Origin: Clostridia bacterium
GTDB taxonomy: Bacteria; Bacillota; Clostridia; Christensenellales; CAAEEZ01
Length of the DNA: 64,000 nucleotides
NCBI GenBank assembly: GCA_900755035.1
Contig: CAAEEZ010000002.1
Location: 120,654-184,653, forward strand
Direction: 5' to 3'
In this document: piece by piece, positions 26,492 through 36,102 of the stretch
How positions within the stretch are numbered: the first letter of the stretch is position 1
How the letters are laid out: each line of letters begins with the position of its first letter
Program-made: the position numbers and the translations under genes
Notes under the pieces: generated by a model
What the model saw: the letters and a program-made list of their open reading frames with translations, nothing else
The model's database searches: none
Told to the model about the DNA's origin: nothing

Positions 26492-27082
26492 ATGGAAACA
26501 GAAGAGATTGCAAAAGTATTTTTAACAGTTTACAAAAACGTACCTAGAATGATAGATTCGCTAGAAAGATGCGTGGACCACGCAATAATGAGTGGTTTAG
26601 GGTGTAGCCACGTCTATTCGGGAGTAACGACGGACGAATTGTACGAAAAGATAATCGTTTTCAAAAATAGGCAGGATATATTGGCTACGGTGAAGGAAAT
26701 TACTACTACAATTCTTAAAAAAATGAAGAGTAAAAACGCTGAGGTGTTGTATCTAAAATACGTAAAAGGCAAAACTTTTAGTGAAATTGCCAAAATTACC
26801 GATAAAAGTATTAGGAGCGTGTTTAGAAATATGAATTCGGCAATAGCCGAGTTTTGCTACTACCTAAAACTAATGGAGTACGACGACGATACTTGGTTTA
26901 GGGGCGAAAAATTTTTGGAAGGGATATACGAGGACGTTTTGCGTCAAGAGGAGTACGAAAGAAAAAAAGAGAGCGAAAAAGCCAAAGAGAGAATAAAGAG
27001 CAGAGCGAAAGAAAATATTTACAATAATTACGAAGAAAAGGAATTGATAATAACTAGTATTACGGGTATGTATCTTAGGTAA
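26492..27082 (+). CDS. Phage-type regulator with sigma-70 region-4-like helix-turn-helix
   Basis: 196 residues. Near residues 75-125 it shows LYLKYVKGKTFSEIAKITDKSIRSVFRNMNSA, arranged as a sigma region 4 helix-turn-helix. This layout is common in late regulators (ArpU/RinA-like) placed before phage terminase genes. No region 2 is visible, so it is probably an activator rather than a full sigma factor. The C-terminus is a long charged helix. GAGGAG precedes the ATG. It is likely the transcriptional switch for the structural genes starting at 28166. Confidence 0.65.
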   Translation: METEEIAKVFLTVYKNVPRMIDSLERCVDHAIMSGLGCSHVYSGVTTDELYEKIIVFKNRQDILATVKEITTTILKKMKSKNAEVLYLKYVKGKTFSEIAKITDKSIRSVFRNMNSAIAEFCYYLKLMEYDDDTWFRGEKFLEGIYEDVLRQEEYERKKESEKAKERIKSRAKENIYNNYEEKELIITSITGMYLR

Positions 27083-27264
27083 AACGGCTTATAGATAAAC
27101 TTTGCTATATTGATAATAGAATTTAGGTTAGTCGTAAATACGCAATTAGATACTAACTGATAAAAGTGCATTTTGCGTAACTAGATTACAAGATAATAAA
27201 GCGTTTTGCATTGGAGTACAGTGTGCAAGTTGAGATTTTGTACCGTATCAGGCGTATAAAGGCA

Positions 27265-27291
27265 CAAAAAAAGAAACCTAACAAGGTTTCT
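27265..27291 (-). terminator. Terminator of the minus-strand secreted-protein gene
   Basis: AGAAACCT-AACA-AGGTTTCT with a T run on the minus strand. The hairpin overlaps the last bases of the coding region. The rest of the gap back to 27083 shows nothing. Confidence 0.75.
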
Positions 27292-28051
27292 ATTTTCTTC
27301 TTTTTGCGTTATAGCGTGTTTTGTAATCCTCGTAATAGTCGTCGCCATCGTCGTAGGTAGCACGTTTTTTAACGGGCTTGAAAATAAGAAATACGATTGC
27401 AACGGCAGGGATAGTAATGCCTATTATTAGTATAACGGTAAGCAAATTATTGTACGGATTTTGCGTTGAATTGTCGGTAACGACGTTGCTATTGTTGTCC
27501 TTCGGGAAGGTGTGGTCGGGCACTTGGAAAGGCTCGAAAAAGCCGTTGTTAGCATCAACGTTTATATATTTGCCCTCGTAGTAAAATACGGCTTGTTTGC
27601 CTAGTTTACCCATATAGGCTAGTTCAGCACCTTCTTTTATAGTAACGCCCCCGTTGACGTAATCTTTTTTAAGTAGGACGGTTTTGGTAAAATATGCCGT
27701 ATCATCGTTAAGTTTTGCTAGGTCGCTAGAAGTAACTTTTGCTACTTTACGTGCAAAATCGTCAGTAGCAACATAGCCATTTCTACCATTATAAACGACG
27801 GGTTTATAGGTTTTGCCGTCCAAAGTCGTAATATCTCCTTTTGTATGGTCTACCTTAAAATAGTAGGTTTTAGGCAATAGAAATTTTGCTTGAAACAATT
27901 CCGTATTGGTATCGTATTCGCCGAAAATTACCGATTCGTCGTTTACTTTATAGTATTCATATTGGTCGTCGGCAAAAGCAACGCTAGTTGGCATAGCCAT
28001 AACTGCGACAATCAAGGAAAGTATTAGCGTTATGATAAATTTTCTCTTCAT
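27290..28051 (-). CDS. Secreted, C-terminally membrane-anchored protein of unknown function
   Basis: Start at 28051 (MKRKFIITLILSL) is preferred because GAGGTAATT precedes it. It has a clear signal peptide ending near VAFA, an extracellular domain of about 170 residues rich in Tyr, Asp and Lys with SH3-like spacing, then one transmembrane helix (TVILIIGITIPAVAIVFLIF) and a short basic tail ending in KRRK. It is the only gene in the phage-like cassette on the minus strand and has its own terminator. It could be a host gene left between the regulator and the terminase, or a phage cargo gene. No family is recognised. Confidence 0.65.
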   Translation of the reverse strand: MKRKFIITLILSLIVAVMAMPTSVAFADDQYEYYKVNDESVIFGEYDTNTELFQAKFLLPKTYYFKVDHTKGDITTLDGKTYKPVVYNGRNGYVATDDFARKVAKVTSSDLAKLNDDTAYFTKTVLLKKDYVNGGVTIKEGAELAYMGKLGKQAVFYYEGKYINVDANNGFFEPFQVPDHTFPKDNNSNVVTDNSTQNPYNNLLTVILIIGITIPAVAIVFLIFKPVKKRATYDDGDDYYEDYKTRYNAKRRK

Positions 28052-28121
28052 AATTACCTCGCAAATATTATACAACATATTATAGCAAAAATAAAGTGAT
28101 ATTATAAATATTTATTATTAG

Positions 28122-28157
28122 GGTAAGTCGCCTTTTGGGTCGCTTACCTTTTATTTT
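28122..28157 (+). terminator. Hairpin plus T-rich tract in the terminase leader
   Basis: GGTAAG-TCGCC-TTTTG-GGTCG-CTTACC forms an 11-pair stem with one mismatch, then CTTTTATTTT, directly before the GGAG ribosome site of the terminase. It may be an attenuator read through when the late regulator acts, or a block to transcription entering from outside. Confidence 0.55.
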
Positions 28158-28165
28158 GGAGAATT

Positions 28166-29611
28166 ATGGCTGTAAAACTTGACAAGGCGGAAAAAGACGC
28201 CCTAGTAAAAATTGCAAAAATAGATGAAATTTTGGCATATAGAAGTGAAAGCGACAAGCTTAGCAAATATAATCAAGGTGAAAAAATACACGAAAAGCAA
28301 ATTGCTTTTCACAAATGTCAAAAGAAAAATAGGTGGGTATTTGGTGGAAATAGGTCAGGCAAAACCGAGTGTGGCGCAGTGGAGGCTGTGTGGTGGGCAA
28401 GGGGAATACACCCGTATAGAGAAAATAGAAAAGACGTAAGCGGTTGGGTGGTGTCCGTATCCTACGAAGTGCAAAGAGAAGTGGCGCAGTTAAAGGTGCT
28501 AAGTTACTTAAAAAGAGAATGGATAGAGGACGTAGTTATGCAGTCGGGCAAAAAGGATAGCCCCGAGTACGGAGTGATAGATTATATCGTAGTAAAAAAC
28601 GTGTTCGGCGGGCTGTCGAAAATAGGCTTTAAGAGTATAGACCAAGGCAGAGAAAAGTTTCAGGGAGCGTCGCTTGATTTCGTTTGGTTTGACGAAGAAC
28701 CACCTAAGGATATTTACGAAGAGTGCCGTATGCGTGTTTTGGATAGAAAAGGCGAAATTTGGGGCACGATGACGCCGTTAAAAGGGCTTACGTGGGTGTA
28801 CGACGAGATATTTTTGAATAAACGTAATTCGCCTGACGTGTGGCACGAGGAAATGGAGTGGGCGGATAATCCGTACCTTGACGAAAACGAAGTGAAGAGC
28901 CTAAACGATTCGCTAAGCGAGGACAGTATAGAGAGCAGACGGTTTGGAAGATTTAACGTCGAGTGTGGGCTAGTTTATCCCGAATTTGAAGAAAACGTGC
29001 ACGTAATAGAGCCGTTTGATATACCTTTTGATTGGCAGGATACCCTAAGCATAGACCCGGGGCTAAACAATCCTTTGTCTTGTCATTTTTACGCTATCGA
29101 CTACGACGGCAATATATACGTTGTAGGCGAGCATTACGAGGCGGGACGGGACGTGAATTACCACAGCGAAAAGATATTTGAACTTGCCGATAAATTGTCG
29201 TGGCACAAGGACGGGCAAGGTAGACTGAAAGGGATAATCGATAGCGCATCTACGCAACGAACTTTGTCGAGTATAAAAAGCGTTGCAGAGATGTTTTACG
29301 AAAACGGGATACTACTTAATACCAAGGTAAACAAGGACGTATTTACCGGTATTGCAAGGGTGAAGGAGTACCTAAAAAAGCGAAAACTTTTTATTTTCAA
29401 AAACTGCGTGAATATGATAAGGGAAATAAAATCGTATTGGTGGCAGGAGGGCGATAGGGTGAGAAAAGTGGACGACCACGCTATGGACGAACTTAGGTAT
29501 TACGTTATGACAAGACCCGAACCTCGTAAAATATCCTACGAAAAAAACGACGTGGAAAGGGATTTGGACAGACTGATGAAAATGAACGCAAGGAGCAGAA
29601 ATGGAAGATAA
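28166..29611 (+). CDS. Phage terminase large subunit
   Basis: Motor and nuclease that packages DNA into the procapsid. The ATPase has Walker A FGGNRSGKTE (about residues 60-70) and Walker B LDFVWFDEEPP. The nuclease domain follows, with acidic clusters LSIDPGLNNP, GIIDSAS and DDHAMDELRY. Length 481 is normal. No typical small terminase precedes it, and the minus-strand gene lies immediately upstream. GGAG is placed before the ATG. It begins the structural operon and overlaps the next gene by 11 bases. Confidence 0.92.
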   Translation: MAVKLDKAEKDALVKIAKIDEILAYRSESDKLSKYNQGEKIHEKQIAFHKCQKKNRWVFGGNRSGKTECGAVEAVWWARGIHPYRENRKDVSGWVVSVSYEVQREVAQLKVLSYLKREWIEDVVMQSGKKDSPEYGVIDYIVVKNVFGGLSKIGFKSIDQGREKFQGASLDFVWFDEEPPKDIYEECRMRVLDRKGEIWGTMTPLKGLTWVYDEIFLNKRNSPDVWHEEMEWADNPYLDENEVKSLNDSLSEDSIESRRFGRFNVECGLVYPEFEENVHVIEPFDIPFDWQDTLSIDPGLNNPLSCHFYAIDYDGNIYVVGEHYEAGRDVNYHSEKIFELADKLSWHKDGQGRLKGIIDSASTQRTLSSIKSVAEMFYENGILLNTKVNKDVFTGIARVKEYLKKRKLFIFKNCVNMIREIKSYWWQEGDRVRKVDDHAMDELRYYVMTRPEPRKISYEKNDVERDLDRLMKMNARSRNGR

Positions 29612-29879
29612 ACTACTTAAATCGTTACTTAAAAAGGCGATTGGGTATAATGTGAGTGAAATTAGCGAGGAGTATAACGTGGACGGCGACGGCAACGAAG
29701 TGCTTAGCAAACGCAAGGTAACCAAAAAATACATACCCCCCGATATAACGGCATTAAGGGCGTATTTAGAACTAAGCGAAAGGGACGCAGACTACGAAAA
29801 TATGTCGGACGAGAAACTAATGGAAATAAGGGACGGGCTGGTAAAAAAGTTAAATGAGAGTAATAAAAATAAAGACTGA
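29601..29879 (+). CDS. Small conserved phage protein downstream of terminase
   Basis: 92 residues, AGGAG upstream, start inside the terminase end. The core VLSKRKVTKKYIPPDITALRAYLEL is of a type often found next to terminase and portal genes of clostridial prophages. It is charged and helical. A role as small terminase subunit or packaging accessory is possible but unproven. Confidence 0.6.
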   Translation: MEDKLLKSLLKKAIGYNVSEISEEYNVDGDGNEVLSKRKVTKKYIPPDITALRAYLELSERDADYENMSDEKLMEIRDGLVKKLNESNKNKD

Positions 29880-30072
29880 AAAAGAGTGTGATATGCCACT
29901 GTGCAATAACGTGGCAGAGTACGCAATTACGTCGTCGTCGGGTAGGGGTAAGTCGGTGTATATTTGTGAAAAATGCAAAAACAAGTTGTACGTAGAACTT
30001 GCAAAAAACACCGTGCCAAAGCCACTTGAAAACGTAATAGTAAGAGCTAATAAAAGGAGAAATATTTTATGA
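29854..30072 (+). CDS. Small zinc-ribbon-like phage protein
   Basis: 72 residues overlapping the previous gene by 26 bases and ending with an ATGA overlap to the portal start. Four cysteines (CDMPLC and CEKC) are spaced like a zinc-binding treble-clef or ribbon. A basic C-terminus (RANKRR) suggests nucleic-acid contact. Likely translated with the portal gene. Function unknown. Confidence 0.6.
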   Translation: MRVIKIKTEKECDMPLCNNVAEYAITSSSGRGKSVYICEKCKNKLYVELAKNTVPKPLENVIVRANKRRNIL

Positions 30073-31910
30073 ACAAACAGTTTGTAGAAGATATGGTAAA
30101 CGCTGTAAAACAGGATTTTGAAAATAGAAAAAAAGCACGTAGACCATACGAAAATCAATGGAAACTGAATATGAATTTTGTGGTCGGCGACCAATATTGC
30201 GACGTTACTCCACTTGGTAACGTGGAGGACTATCCAAAGCAATATTTTTGGCAAGAAAGGGAAGTGTACAACCATATTGCGCCGATACTTGAAACAAGGC
30301 TTGCAAAACTTGGCAGGGTGAAATGCGGGGTGTCCGTTCGCCCTAATACTAGCGACGAAAAGGACGTAAATTCGGCAAAATTTAGCACGAAATTATTGTC
30401 GAGTATTTGCAGTGAAAATAATTTGACAGATCTGATAAATACGGCAAATTCGTGGAGTGAAGTAACGGGTAGTTGTTTTTACAAGGTGGTATGGGACAAG
30501 AATGGTGGCGAAGTAGTTGGACTTCAAAATAACGAGCCTATTTACGAAGGTGACGTAAAAATCACGGTATGTCCGCCTTACGAAATATACCCGTCGAGTT
30601 TGTCGGTAAGCGACGTAGAACTGCAAGAATCGATAATACACGCAAAAGCCTATTCGGTAGAAGAGATAGAAAGGCGTTGGAAACAAAAGGTAAACGGCGA
30701 AAAAATAAACGTTTTTACTATGGAAAATTCGGGCGTTGGTGGAGGCTTAGGATACAACTCTACGGTTACGAAAGTTTCCGAGACAGAGATAGAAAATAGC
30801 GCCGTAGTAATAGAAAAATACACTGCGCCTACTTTGGACAAGCCTAACGGCGAACTCGTAATAGTATGTGGTGATAAGTTGTTATATTACGGAGAATTGC
30901 CGTTTGTAAACGGAAAAAACGGTAAAAGAACCTATCCGTTTATAAAGCAAGTATCACTTGCCGTTACGGGTGGTTTTTTCGGTAGTAGCGTAATAGAACG
31001 TTGTATACCTATTCAACGTGCATATAACGCCGTTAAAAACCGTAAGCACGAATTTTTGAATAGAATCAGTATGGGCGTGCTTGCCGTAGAGGACGGCTCG
31101 GTGGATACGGATAATTTGGAAGAAGAAGGGCTAAGCCCTGGGAAAGTACTAGTGTATAGGCAAGGCAGTATGCCACCTACTTTGCTAGACCCGGGGAAAG
31201 TGCCGACGGACTTTCACTACGAAGAGGAAAAACTGCTAAACGAATTCGTAATGATTAGTGGCGTAAGCGAAATTATGAAGTATAGCAAAATGCCTGCAAA
31301 CGTAACAAGTGGCGTGGCTATATCGCTACTAATCGAGCAAGACGATACGAGAATATCGATTACGGCGGACATTTTAAGAAACGCAGTAAAGAAAATAGGC
31401 GAGCAAATTATAAGGTTATACCGTGAATACGGCGGTGTGGCTAGGCTGAAAAGAGTGGCGGGTGAAAACGGCGAAATAGAAATGAAAAGTTTTAGTTCTA
31501 GTCAACTGACGTCGGACGACATAGTGTTCGATACCGACAACGAACTTACCGATACTTTGGCAAGCAGGCGCAGTATGGTGCTGGAATTACTAAAAATGGG
31601 TATTCTTGCAGACGAAAACGGCGTGATATCTTCTAGGAACAAAACTAAGGCTTTGGAAATGCTTGGTTTTGGTAATTGGGAAAGCGCTAGGGACGTAGAA
31701 CAACTACATATTAAAAAGGCAATAAAAGAAAACGATAGGCTAAAAGACGGCGTTTTTGACGCCGACAGTTACGACGACCACGAATTGCACGTGGAAGAAC
31801 ATATTAAATATCTTCTTAGCGAAGATAACGAAAAGGACGTAAATCACAAAAATAACGTGGTTGAACATATAGCAAGTCATAAAGTATACTTGCAAACGTC
31901 AAATATATAA
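30069..31910 (+). CDS. Phage portal protein (P22-like)
   Basis: 613 residues, in position and size a dodecameric portal. It begins with RRPYENQWKLNMNFVVGDQY and NHIAPILETRLAKL, the start of P22-type portals. SEVTGSCFYKVVWDK and IERCIPIQRAYNAVKNRKHEF belong to the wing and stem. It overlaps the upstream gene by ATGA and is followed, after 9 bases, by the scaffold gene. The portal is the DNA channel for the packaging motor and the anchor of a tail. Confidence 0.82.
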   Translation: MNKQFVEDMVNAVKQDFENRKKARRPYENQWKLNMNFVVGDQYCDVTPLGNVEDYPKQYFWQEREVYNHIAPILETRLAKLGRVKCGVSVRPNTSDEKDVNSAKFSTKLLSSICSENNLTDLINTANSWSEVTGSCFYKVVWDKNGGEVVGLQNNEPIYEGDVKITVCPPYEIYPSSLSVSDVELQESIIHAKAYSVEEIERRWKQKVNGEKINVFTMENSGVGGGLGYNSTVTKVSETEIENSAVVIEKYTAPTLDKPNGELVIVCGDKLLYYGELPFVNGKNGKRTYPFIKQVSLAVTGGFFGSSVIERCIPIQRAYNAVKNRKHEFLNRISMGVLAVEDGSVDTDNLEEEGLSPGKVLVYRQGSMPPTLLDPGKVPTDFHYEEEKLLNEFVMISGVSEIMKYSKMPANVTSGVAISLLIEQDDTRISITADILRNAVKKIGEQIIRLYREYGGVARLKRVAGENGEIEMKSFSSSQLTSDDIVFDTDNELTDTLASRRSMVLELLKMGILADENGVISSRNKTKALEMLGFGNWESARDVEQLHIKKAIKENDRLKDGVFDADSYDDHELHVEEHIKYLLSEDNEKDVNHKNNVVEHIASHKVYLQTSNI

Positions 31911-31919
31911 CGGGAGAAA

Positions 31920-32576
31920 ATGATGGAAGAAAAAAGCGAAAAACTAATCGAAACTGATACCGACGCAAAGGTTATGGATATGGGCGTGGCTGAATCAGAC
32001 AGCGGACGCAGTGAAATTGCGAATAACGAGGCTCGCAGTTTGTCTATGCAAAATCCAAATGAGAGTAAAGAAGAGCATTCTTTCGGCAAATTCAAAACGG
32101 CAGATGAACTGCTTAAAGCGTATAAGTCGCTAGAAGCAGAATTTACGAAAAGGTCACAAAAGTTGGCTAAATACGAAAACGATAAGGAAAAACCGAAGTC
32201 GTGGGAGGAAAAAGTGGATAATTTTTTTGAGAGAAACCCGATTGCTTCCTCTTACGTAGACAAGATTATGGACGAATTAGTTTTAGACGGCGAGTTAAAA
32301 GAAAGCGAAGAATGCTTGGATATTGCGTTTAATAGGGCGCTTAACAAACTGCTAAAACCTTACGATAGGCTTGTAAAAGATAGAGAGTTTTTGGATAAGT
32401 ACGTGGTAAATAACGACGAAATAAAAGAAGAAATTATTGCTACGTACCTATCTAACGTAGCAAAAAGCCACCCCTACAACCTTATCGACGAGGGTGGAAA
32501 ATTTACGCTAAGCCCTAAAAATAGACCAAAGACCATTAGGGAATGTGGCGATTATATAGAAAAAACTTTTAATTAG
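31920..32576 (+). CDS. Phage capsid scaffolding protein
   Basis: 218 residues, highly charged and helical with an acidic N-terminus. The motif FGKFKTADELLKAYKSLEAEF followed by TKRSQKLAKYE and the C-terminal RPKTIRECGDYIEKTF are typical of scaffolding proteins that guide procapsid assembly and leave before maturation. GGGAG lies before two tandem ATGs (31920, 31923). Place between portal and major capsid gene is canonical. Confidence 0.8.
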   Translation: MMEEKSEKLIETDTDAKVMDMGVAESDSGRSEIANNEARSLSMQNPNESKEEHSFGKFKTADELLKAYKSLEAEFTKRSQKLAKYENDKEKPKSWEEKVDNFFERNPIASSYVDKIMDELVLDGELKESEECLDIAFNRALNKLLKPYDRLVKDREFLDKYVVNNDEIKEEIIATYLSNVAKSHPYNLIDEGGKFTLSPKNRPKTIRECGDYIEKTFN

Positions 32577-32584
32577 GAGAAAAT

Positions 32585-33754
32585 ATGATTACATTACAAA
32601 CAGCAGAAGACGCCTTAAAAACCGTGTATCTAGGCGTGTTAACGGAGCAATTAAACCAAACGGTAAATCCATTTATGGCAAAAATAGAGCAAACGTCTAG
32701 CGACGTGTGGGGAAAGGAAATTAAAAAACTTGCCTCGTACGGTATGAACGGTGGTGTAGGTGCATCTACCGAAACTGCGGATTTACCTAAGGCGGGTGGC
32801 AATAATTATGCGCAATTCACCCTTACGCTTAAAAACTTTTACGGCAAAATCGAACTTAGCGATAAGGCGATAAGAGCAAGCGCAAATAGTACGGGAGCGT
32901 TCGTAAACTTGCTTAACAGCGAAATGGAAGGACTACTACAAAACGCAAAGAGCAATTTTGGCAGAATGTTGTACGGTGACGGTAGTGGTTTGCTTGCAAA
33001 ATGTGGCGCAAAAGACAGTGGAAATAACAAAACTTTTGCAGTGGATAACGTGAAATACATTACCGAAGGTATGATTGTGGATATTTGCAAACTAAGTGAA
33101 GAAAATGCAGTATCCGGCTACGAAGCGCTAAGAATTATATCGGTGGATAGAGCGAATAAAAAGGTGGTTGTAGATAGAGAAATTGCTATTACTTTGGACG
33201 CAACCTACGGATTGTACGTTCAAAATTCGAAAAATAGCGAACTTACGGGACTAGGCGCTATCTTCTCGAATAAAGATTTGTACGGACTAAATAGAAAGGA
33301 TTATTCGTTTATGAACCCGACTATTAAGGACGCAAAAAACGCTATCACTAGCGATATTATCCAAGAGGTTATCGACGGCGTAGAGGAAACGACGGGTGGT
33401 ATGGTAAATATGATTTTAACCTCGCATAAGGCAAGAAGAAAGTATCTAGCAACCTTAGAACAAGGTAGAACGAACGTGGATTTTATGAATCTTGACGGCG
33501 GTTTTAAGGCAATCAGTTACAACGGTATTCCGCTTGTTGTGGATAGATTTTGTCCTGACGGCGAAATGTTTTTATTAAACAGCGACGACTTTAAGATGCA
33601 CCAACTTTGCGATTGGAGATGGCTTGAAGGGGAAAGAGGCAACGTGCTAAAACAAGTGGCAAATAAACCGGTATATACCGCAACGCTTGTAAAATATGCG
33701 GATATTATTTGTTCAAGACCTGCTGGTCAAGCAAAAATTATCAACGTTATTTAA
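32585..33754 (+). CDS. Phage major capsid protein
   Basis: 389 residues beginning MITLQTAEDALKTVYLGVL with repeated FYGKIELSDKAIRAS-type sequence. The late part NSDDFKMHQLCDWRWLEGE with NKPVYTATLVKYADIIC is characteristic of a capsid family in clostridial prophages, expected to have an HK97-like fold. Its position straight after the scaffold gene with a strong AGGAG site supports the call. No prohead protease gene is seen. Confidence 0.85.
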   Translation: MITLQTAEDALKTVYLGVLTEQLNQTVNPFMAKIEQTSSDVWGKEIKKLASYGMNGGVGASTETADLPKAGGNNYAQFTLTLKNFYGKIELSDKAIRASANSTGAFVNLLNSEMEGLLQNAKSNFGRMLYGDGSGLLAKCGAKDSGNNKTFAVDNVKYITEGMIVDICKLSEENAVSGYEALRIISVDRANKKVVVDREIAITLDATYGLYVQNSKNSELTGLGAIFSNKDLYGLNRKDYSFMNPTIKDAKNAITSDIIQEVIDGVEETTGGMVNMILTSHKARRKYLATLEQGRTNVDFMNLDGGFKAISYNGIPLVVDRFCPDGEMFLLNSDDFKMHQLCDWRWLEGERGNVLKQVANKPVYTATLVKYADIICSRPAGQAKIINVI

Positions 33755-33769
33755 TAACTAGGTGGCAAA

Positions 33770-34078
33770 ATGATAAAAATTACTAACGACCTTTTCGACG
33801 TAGCGGAAAGAATAAAAAATATAGACCCTGATTACGAATTGTATTTTGATAAGAATTTGCAAAAATTCACGGTTTGGTCAAACGGTAAACGGCAAGTAAT
33901 ACTTCCTTACGATAGGCTGGATAAACGCAGTATTGATTACCTATGCCAAACTCACGTTAAAAATATCGACGCTTTGCTAGATAGACTAGATAAGGAAAAC
34001 GAGAAGGCTACACGGCAAAAAGAGAAGGATTTTATAGAAAACTTAGACGCTACGGCGTTAAGGTCGATTGGTAATTAA
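33770..34078 (+). CDS. Small conserved phage head-region protein
   Basis: 102 residues beginning IKITNDLFDVAERIKNIDPDYELYF, a pattern seen in genes following the capsid gene in related prophages. The C-terminal half is a charged helix (RLDKENEKATRQKEKDF). Function is unknown; head completion or capsid decoration are options. GGTGG precedes the ATG. Confidence 0.6.
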   Translation: MIKITNDLFDVAERIKNIDPDYELYFDKNLQKFTVWSNGKRQVILPYDRLDKRSIDYLCQTHVKNIDALLDRLDKENEKATRQKEKDFIENLDATALRSIGN

Positions 34079-34089
34079 AAGAGGTGAAT

Positions 34090-34638
34090 ATGATATTAAG
34101 AGATGCGTTAAAATACGCTGTATTATACCTTGGATACGACGACGTTATAGATATATCCAACAAAGACGTAACCGAAAAAACGAATAAGGACGTAAGAACT
34201 TTGGTAAGGTGCGCAAACTTAACGTACACTGAACTGATTTGCGAATATTTACCTATTTACAAAAAGGAAAAAATACGTTTTACAAACGGCTATTTTCCGT
34301 TTAGCGAACTAGAAGACTCGATTGCTAATATATATTCGCTGAAAAAAGGCGTGGAAAACGTGAAATATTCGGCTGATGCAACGGGAATTTACTCGGACGA
34401 CACGGAGGCGGAATTAGTCTACGGCATTGTGCCGACGCAGGTGGGGCTAGACGGCGTGCTAGAAATAGACGGAAGAATATCGCCAAAGGTGTTCAGCCTT
34501 GGAGTGTGCGCTGAATTTTGCATGATAAATAATTTGTTCGAGGAAAGCGTGGCGTTTGAAAAAAGATACAAGGACAGCCTAAACGAAATGCTAAGGAAAA
34601 AGACGGAGATATGCATAAAGCCAAGGAGGTGGCTATGA
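34090..34638 (+). CDS. Probable head-tail connector or tail adaptor
   Basis: ATG at 34090 follows GAGGTG; the GTG at 34084 is part of that site. 182 residues, with size and position (after capsid and a small protein, before a 490-residue beta-rich protein) like gp4 of P22-type phages, the ring under the portal. It starts ILRDALKYAVLYLGYDDV. The assignment is by order and length, as no direct motif is visible. The stop overlaps the next start. Confidence 0.5.
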   Translation: MILRDALKYAVLYLGYDDVIDISNKDVTEKTNKDVRTLVRCANLTYTELICEYLPIYKKEKIRFTNGYFPFSELEDSIANIYSLKKGVENVKYSADATGIYSDDTEAELVYGIVPTQVGLDGVLEIDGRISPKVFSLGVCAEFCMINNLFEESVAFEKRYKDSLNEMLRKKTEICIKPRRWL

Positions 34639-36101
34639 ATTTCAAGGGTTACGCCGCTATAAATAATGCAAAAAAAGGTGCGTTGAGCCTATACAATTTT
34701 AAGGAAATGAACGACGTAACTAGTGAAAATTTGGTAGATTTTGCTACACCGAGAAATAAGTATAATTTGTCGATTGAAGGCGGAAAGTTAGTAAGTGGAA
34801 TAGGGCTTGAAAGGGCTACTTTTACAAACGATTTGGGCGGTTATACGTTTTTGTCTGATTTTGAATTTGGAATACTAAGACAGGCTTTCGTTTACTATAA
34901 GACCAACGAGCAAGGTAAGGAAGAAAATATGATAATCGCTAGAAATTCTAACGGCGATTTTTATCGCTTAGACCTAAAAGCCGATGCAAAATGGACGCTT
35001 ATTGACAATATGTATTCTAGTTCGGACGTAAACGCAATAAACTACCGTTACGAAAACAAGGACGTTATACTTATTTGTTCAAAAAGCGCCGTTTTACAAA
35101 TGTACGACGGAGAAAGTATGACTGCAATAACTAACGCTCCTAAGATAAATTCGATGTGCGAGCATTACGGCAGGATATTTGCCTCAACCTTTGACGAACC
35201 AAATGCAGTTTGGTTTAGCGACGACTACAATCCGCTTAATTGGAAAATTTCGCTAGAAGAAGCAGGTAAAATAACGTTTGCCGATTCGCTTGGTGGCGTG
35301 GTAAAAGTGGTGAGTTTTAACGACTACGTGTATATATTTCGTAAGCACGCAATTTTTAGATTGACGGCTTTTTCTAAGCAAACCGATTTTGAGCTTGTGA
35401 AGATTGCTGAAATAAGTGGCAATATTTATGAAAATACTATTTCGATTTGCGAAGAGAAGATAGTGTTTTTAACTTCCGAGGGGTTGTATTTGTTTGACGG
35501 TTATAACCTGAACAAAATAGTAAAAAACGTAACTAAACTAAAAAACGTAAGCGAGCCGTATATTGCGTCGGGGTACGCATCAGGCAAATATTATCTTGCT
35601 TTTAGGCACGTGGAAAAAGAAAAAATACATCAAGAAACGGGGCTTTTTACTAATAATTACGTGCTCATTTACGACGTTGAAAATAATAGAGCACAATTTT
35701 CGAAGGGTATGGATATTTACAGTATGAGTGGGATTAAAATGAATAATACCTCTAATTGTCTGGTTGTTTTAAGAGGTGAAAACAATAAGATAATCAGCAA
35801 TTTTACAAATAATGGTAAATATCATAACGAAGAGTTAAAGTATAGATATAGCACGATTAAGTATTATTTTAATGCAATAGATAAGAAAAAATACGTAAGT
35901 GATATTGATATTTTAACGAAATACGACGTAAATATAGAATTAGAATTAGACGATAAAAAATACGTGTATAACGTAAAAGGAAGCAACGATTTTACAAAGG
36001 TGAAAATAATGAAAAGTTGCAAGGGGCTAAGGCTATCTATAAAAGGTGAAGGCTTAGTAGACGTAGGCGGAATAAAAATTAACTATTCAATGGTGAGGTA
36101 A
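34635..36101 (+). CDS. Beta-rich phage protein, probable tail hub (P22 gp10-like)
   Basis: Start at 34635 (MNFKGYAAINNAKKGALS) behind AAGGAGGTGG; the earlier ATG at 34611 lacks a site. 489 residues in repeated beta-strand blocks, such as WFSDDYNPLNWKISLEEAG, YVYIFRKHAIFRLT and IVFLTSEGLYLFDGYNL, giving a beta-propeller look. Size and order after a connector-like gene match the DNA-stabilisation tail hub of P22-type short-tailed phages. It could instead be a surface or receptor-binding protein. Confidence 0.5.
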   Translation: MNFKGYAAINNAKKGALSLYNFKEMNDVTSENLVDFATPRNKYNLSIEGGKLVSGIGLERATFTNDLGGYTFLSDFEFGILRQAFVYYKTNEQGKEENMIIARNSNGDFYRLDLKADAKWTLIDNMYSSSDVNAINYRYENKDVILICSKSAVLQMYDGESMTAITNAPKINSMCEHYGRIFASTFDEPNAVWFSDDYNPLNWKISLEEAGKITFADSLGGVVKVVSFNDYVYIFRKHAIFRLTAFSKQTDFELVKIAEISGNIYENTISICEEKIVFLTSEGLYLFDGYNLNKIVKNVTKLKNVSEPYIASGYASGKYYLAFRHVEKEKIHQETGLFTNNYVLIYDVENNRAQFSKGMDIYSMSGIKMNNTSNCLVVLRGENNKIISNFTNNGKYHNEELKYRYSTIKYYFNAIDKKKYVSDIDILTKYDVNIELELDDKKYVYNVKGSNDFTKVKIMKSCKGLRLSIKGEGLVDVGGIKINYSMVR

Positions 36102-36102
36102 T

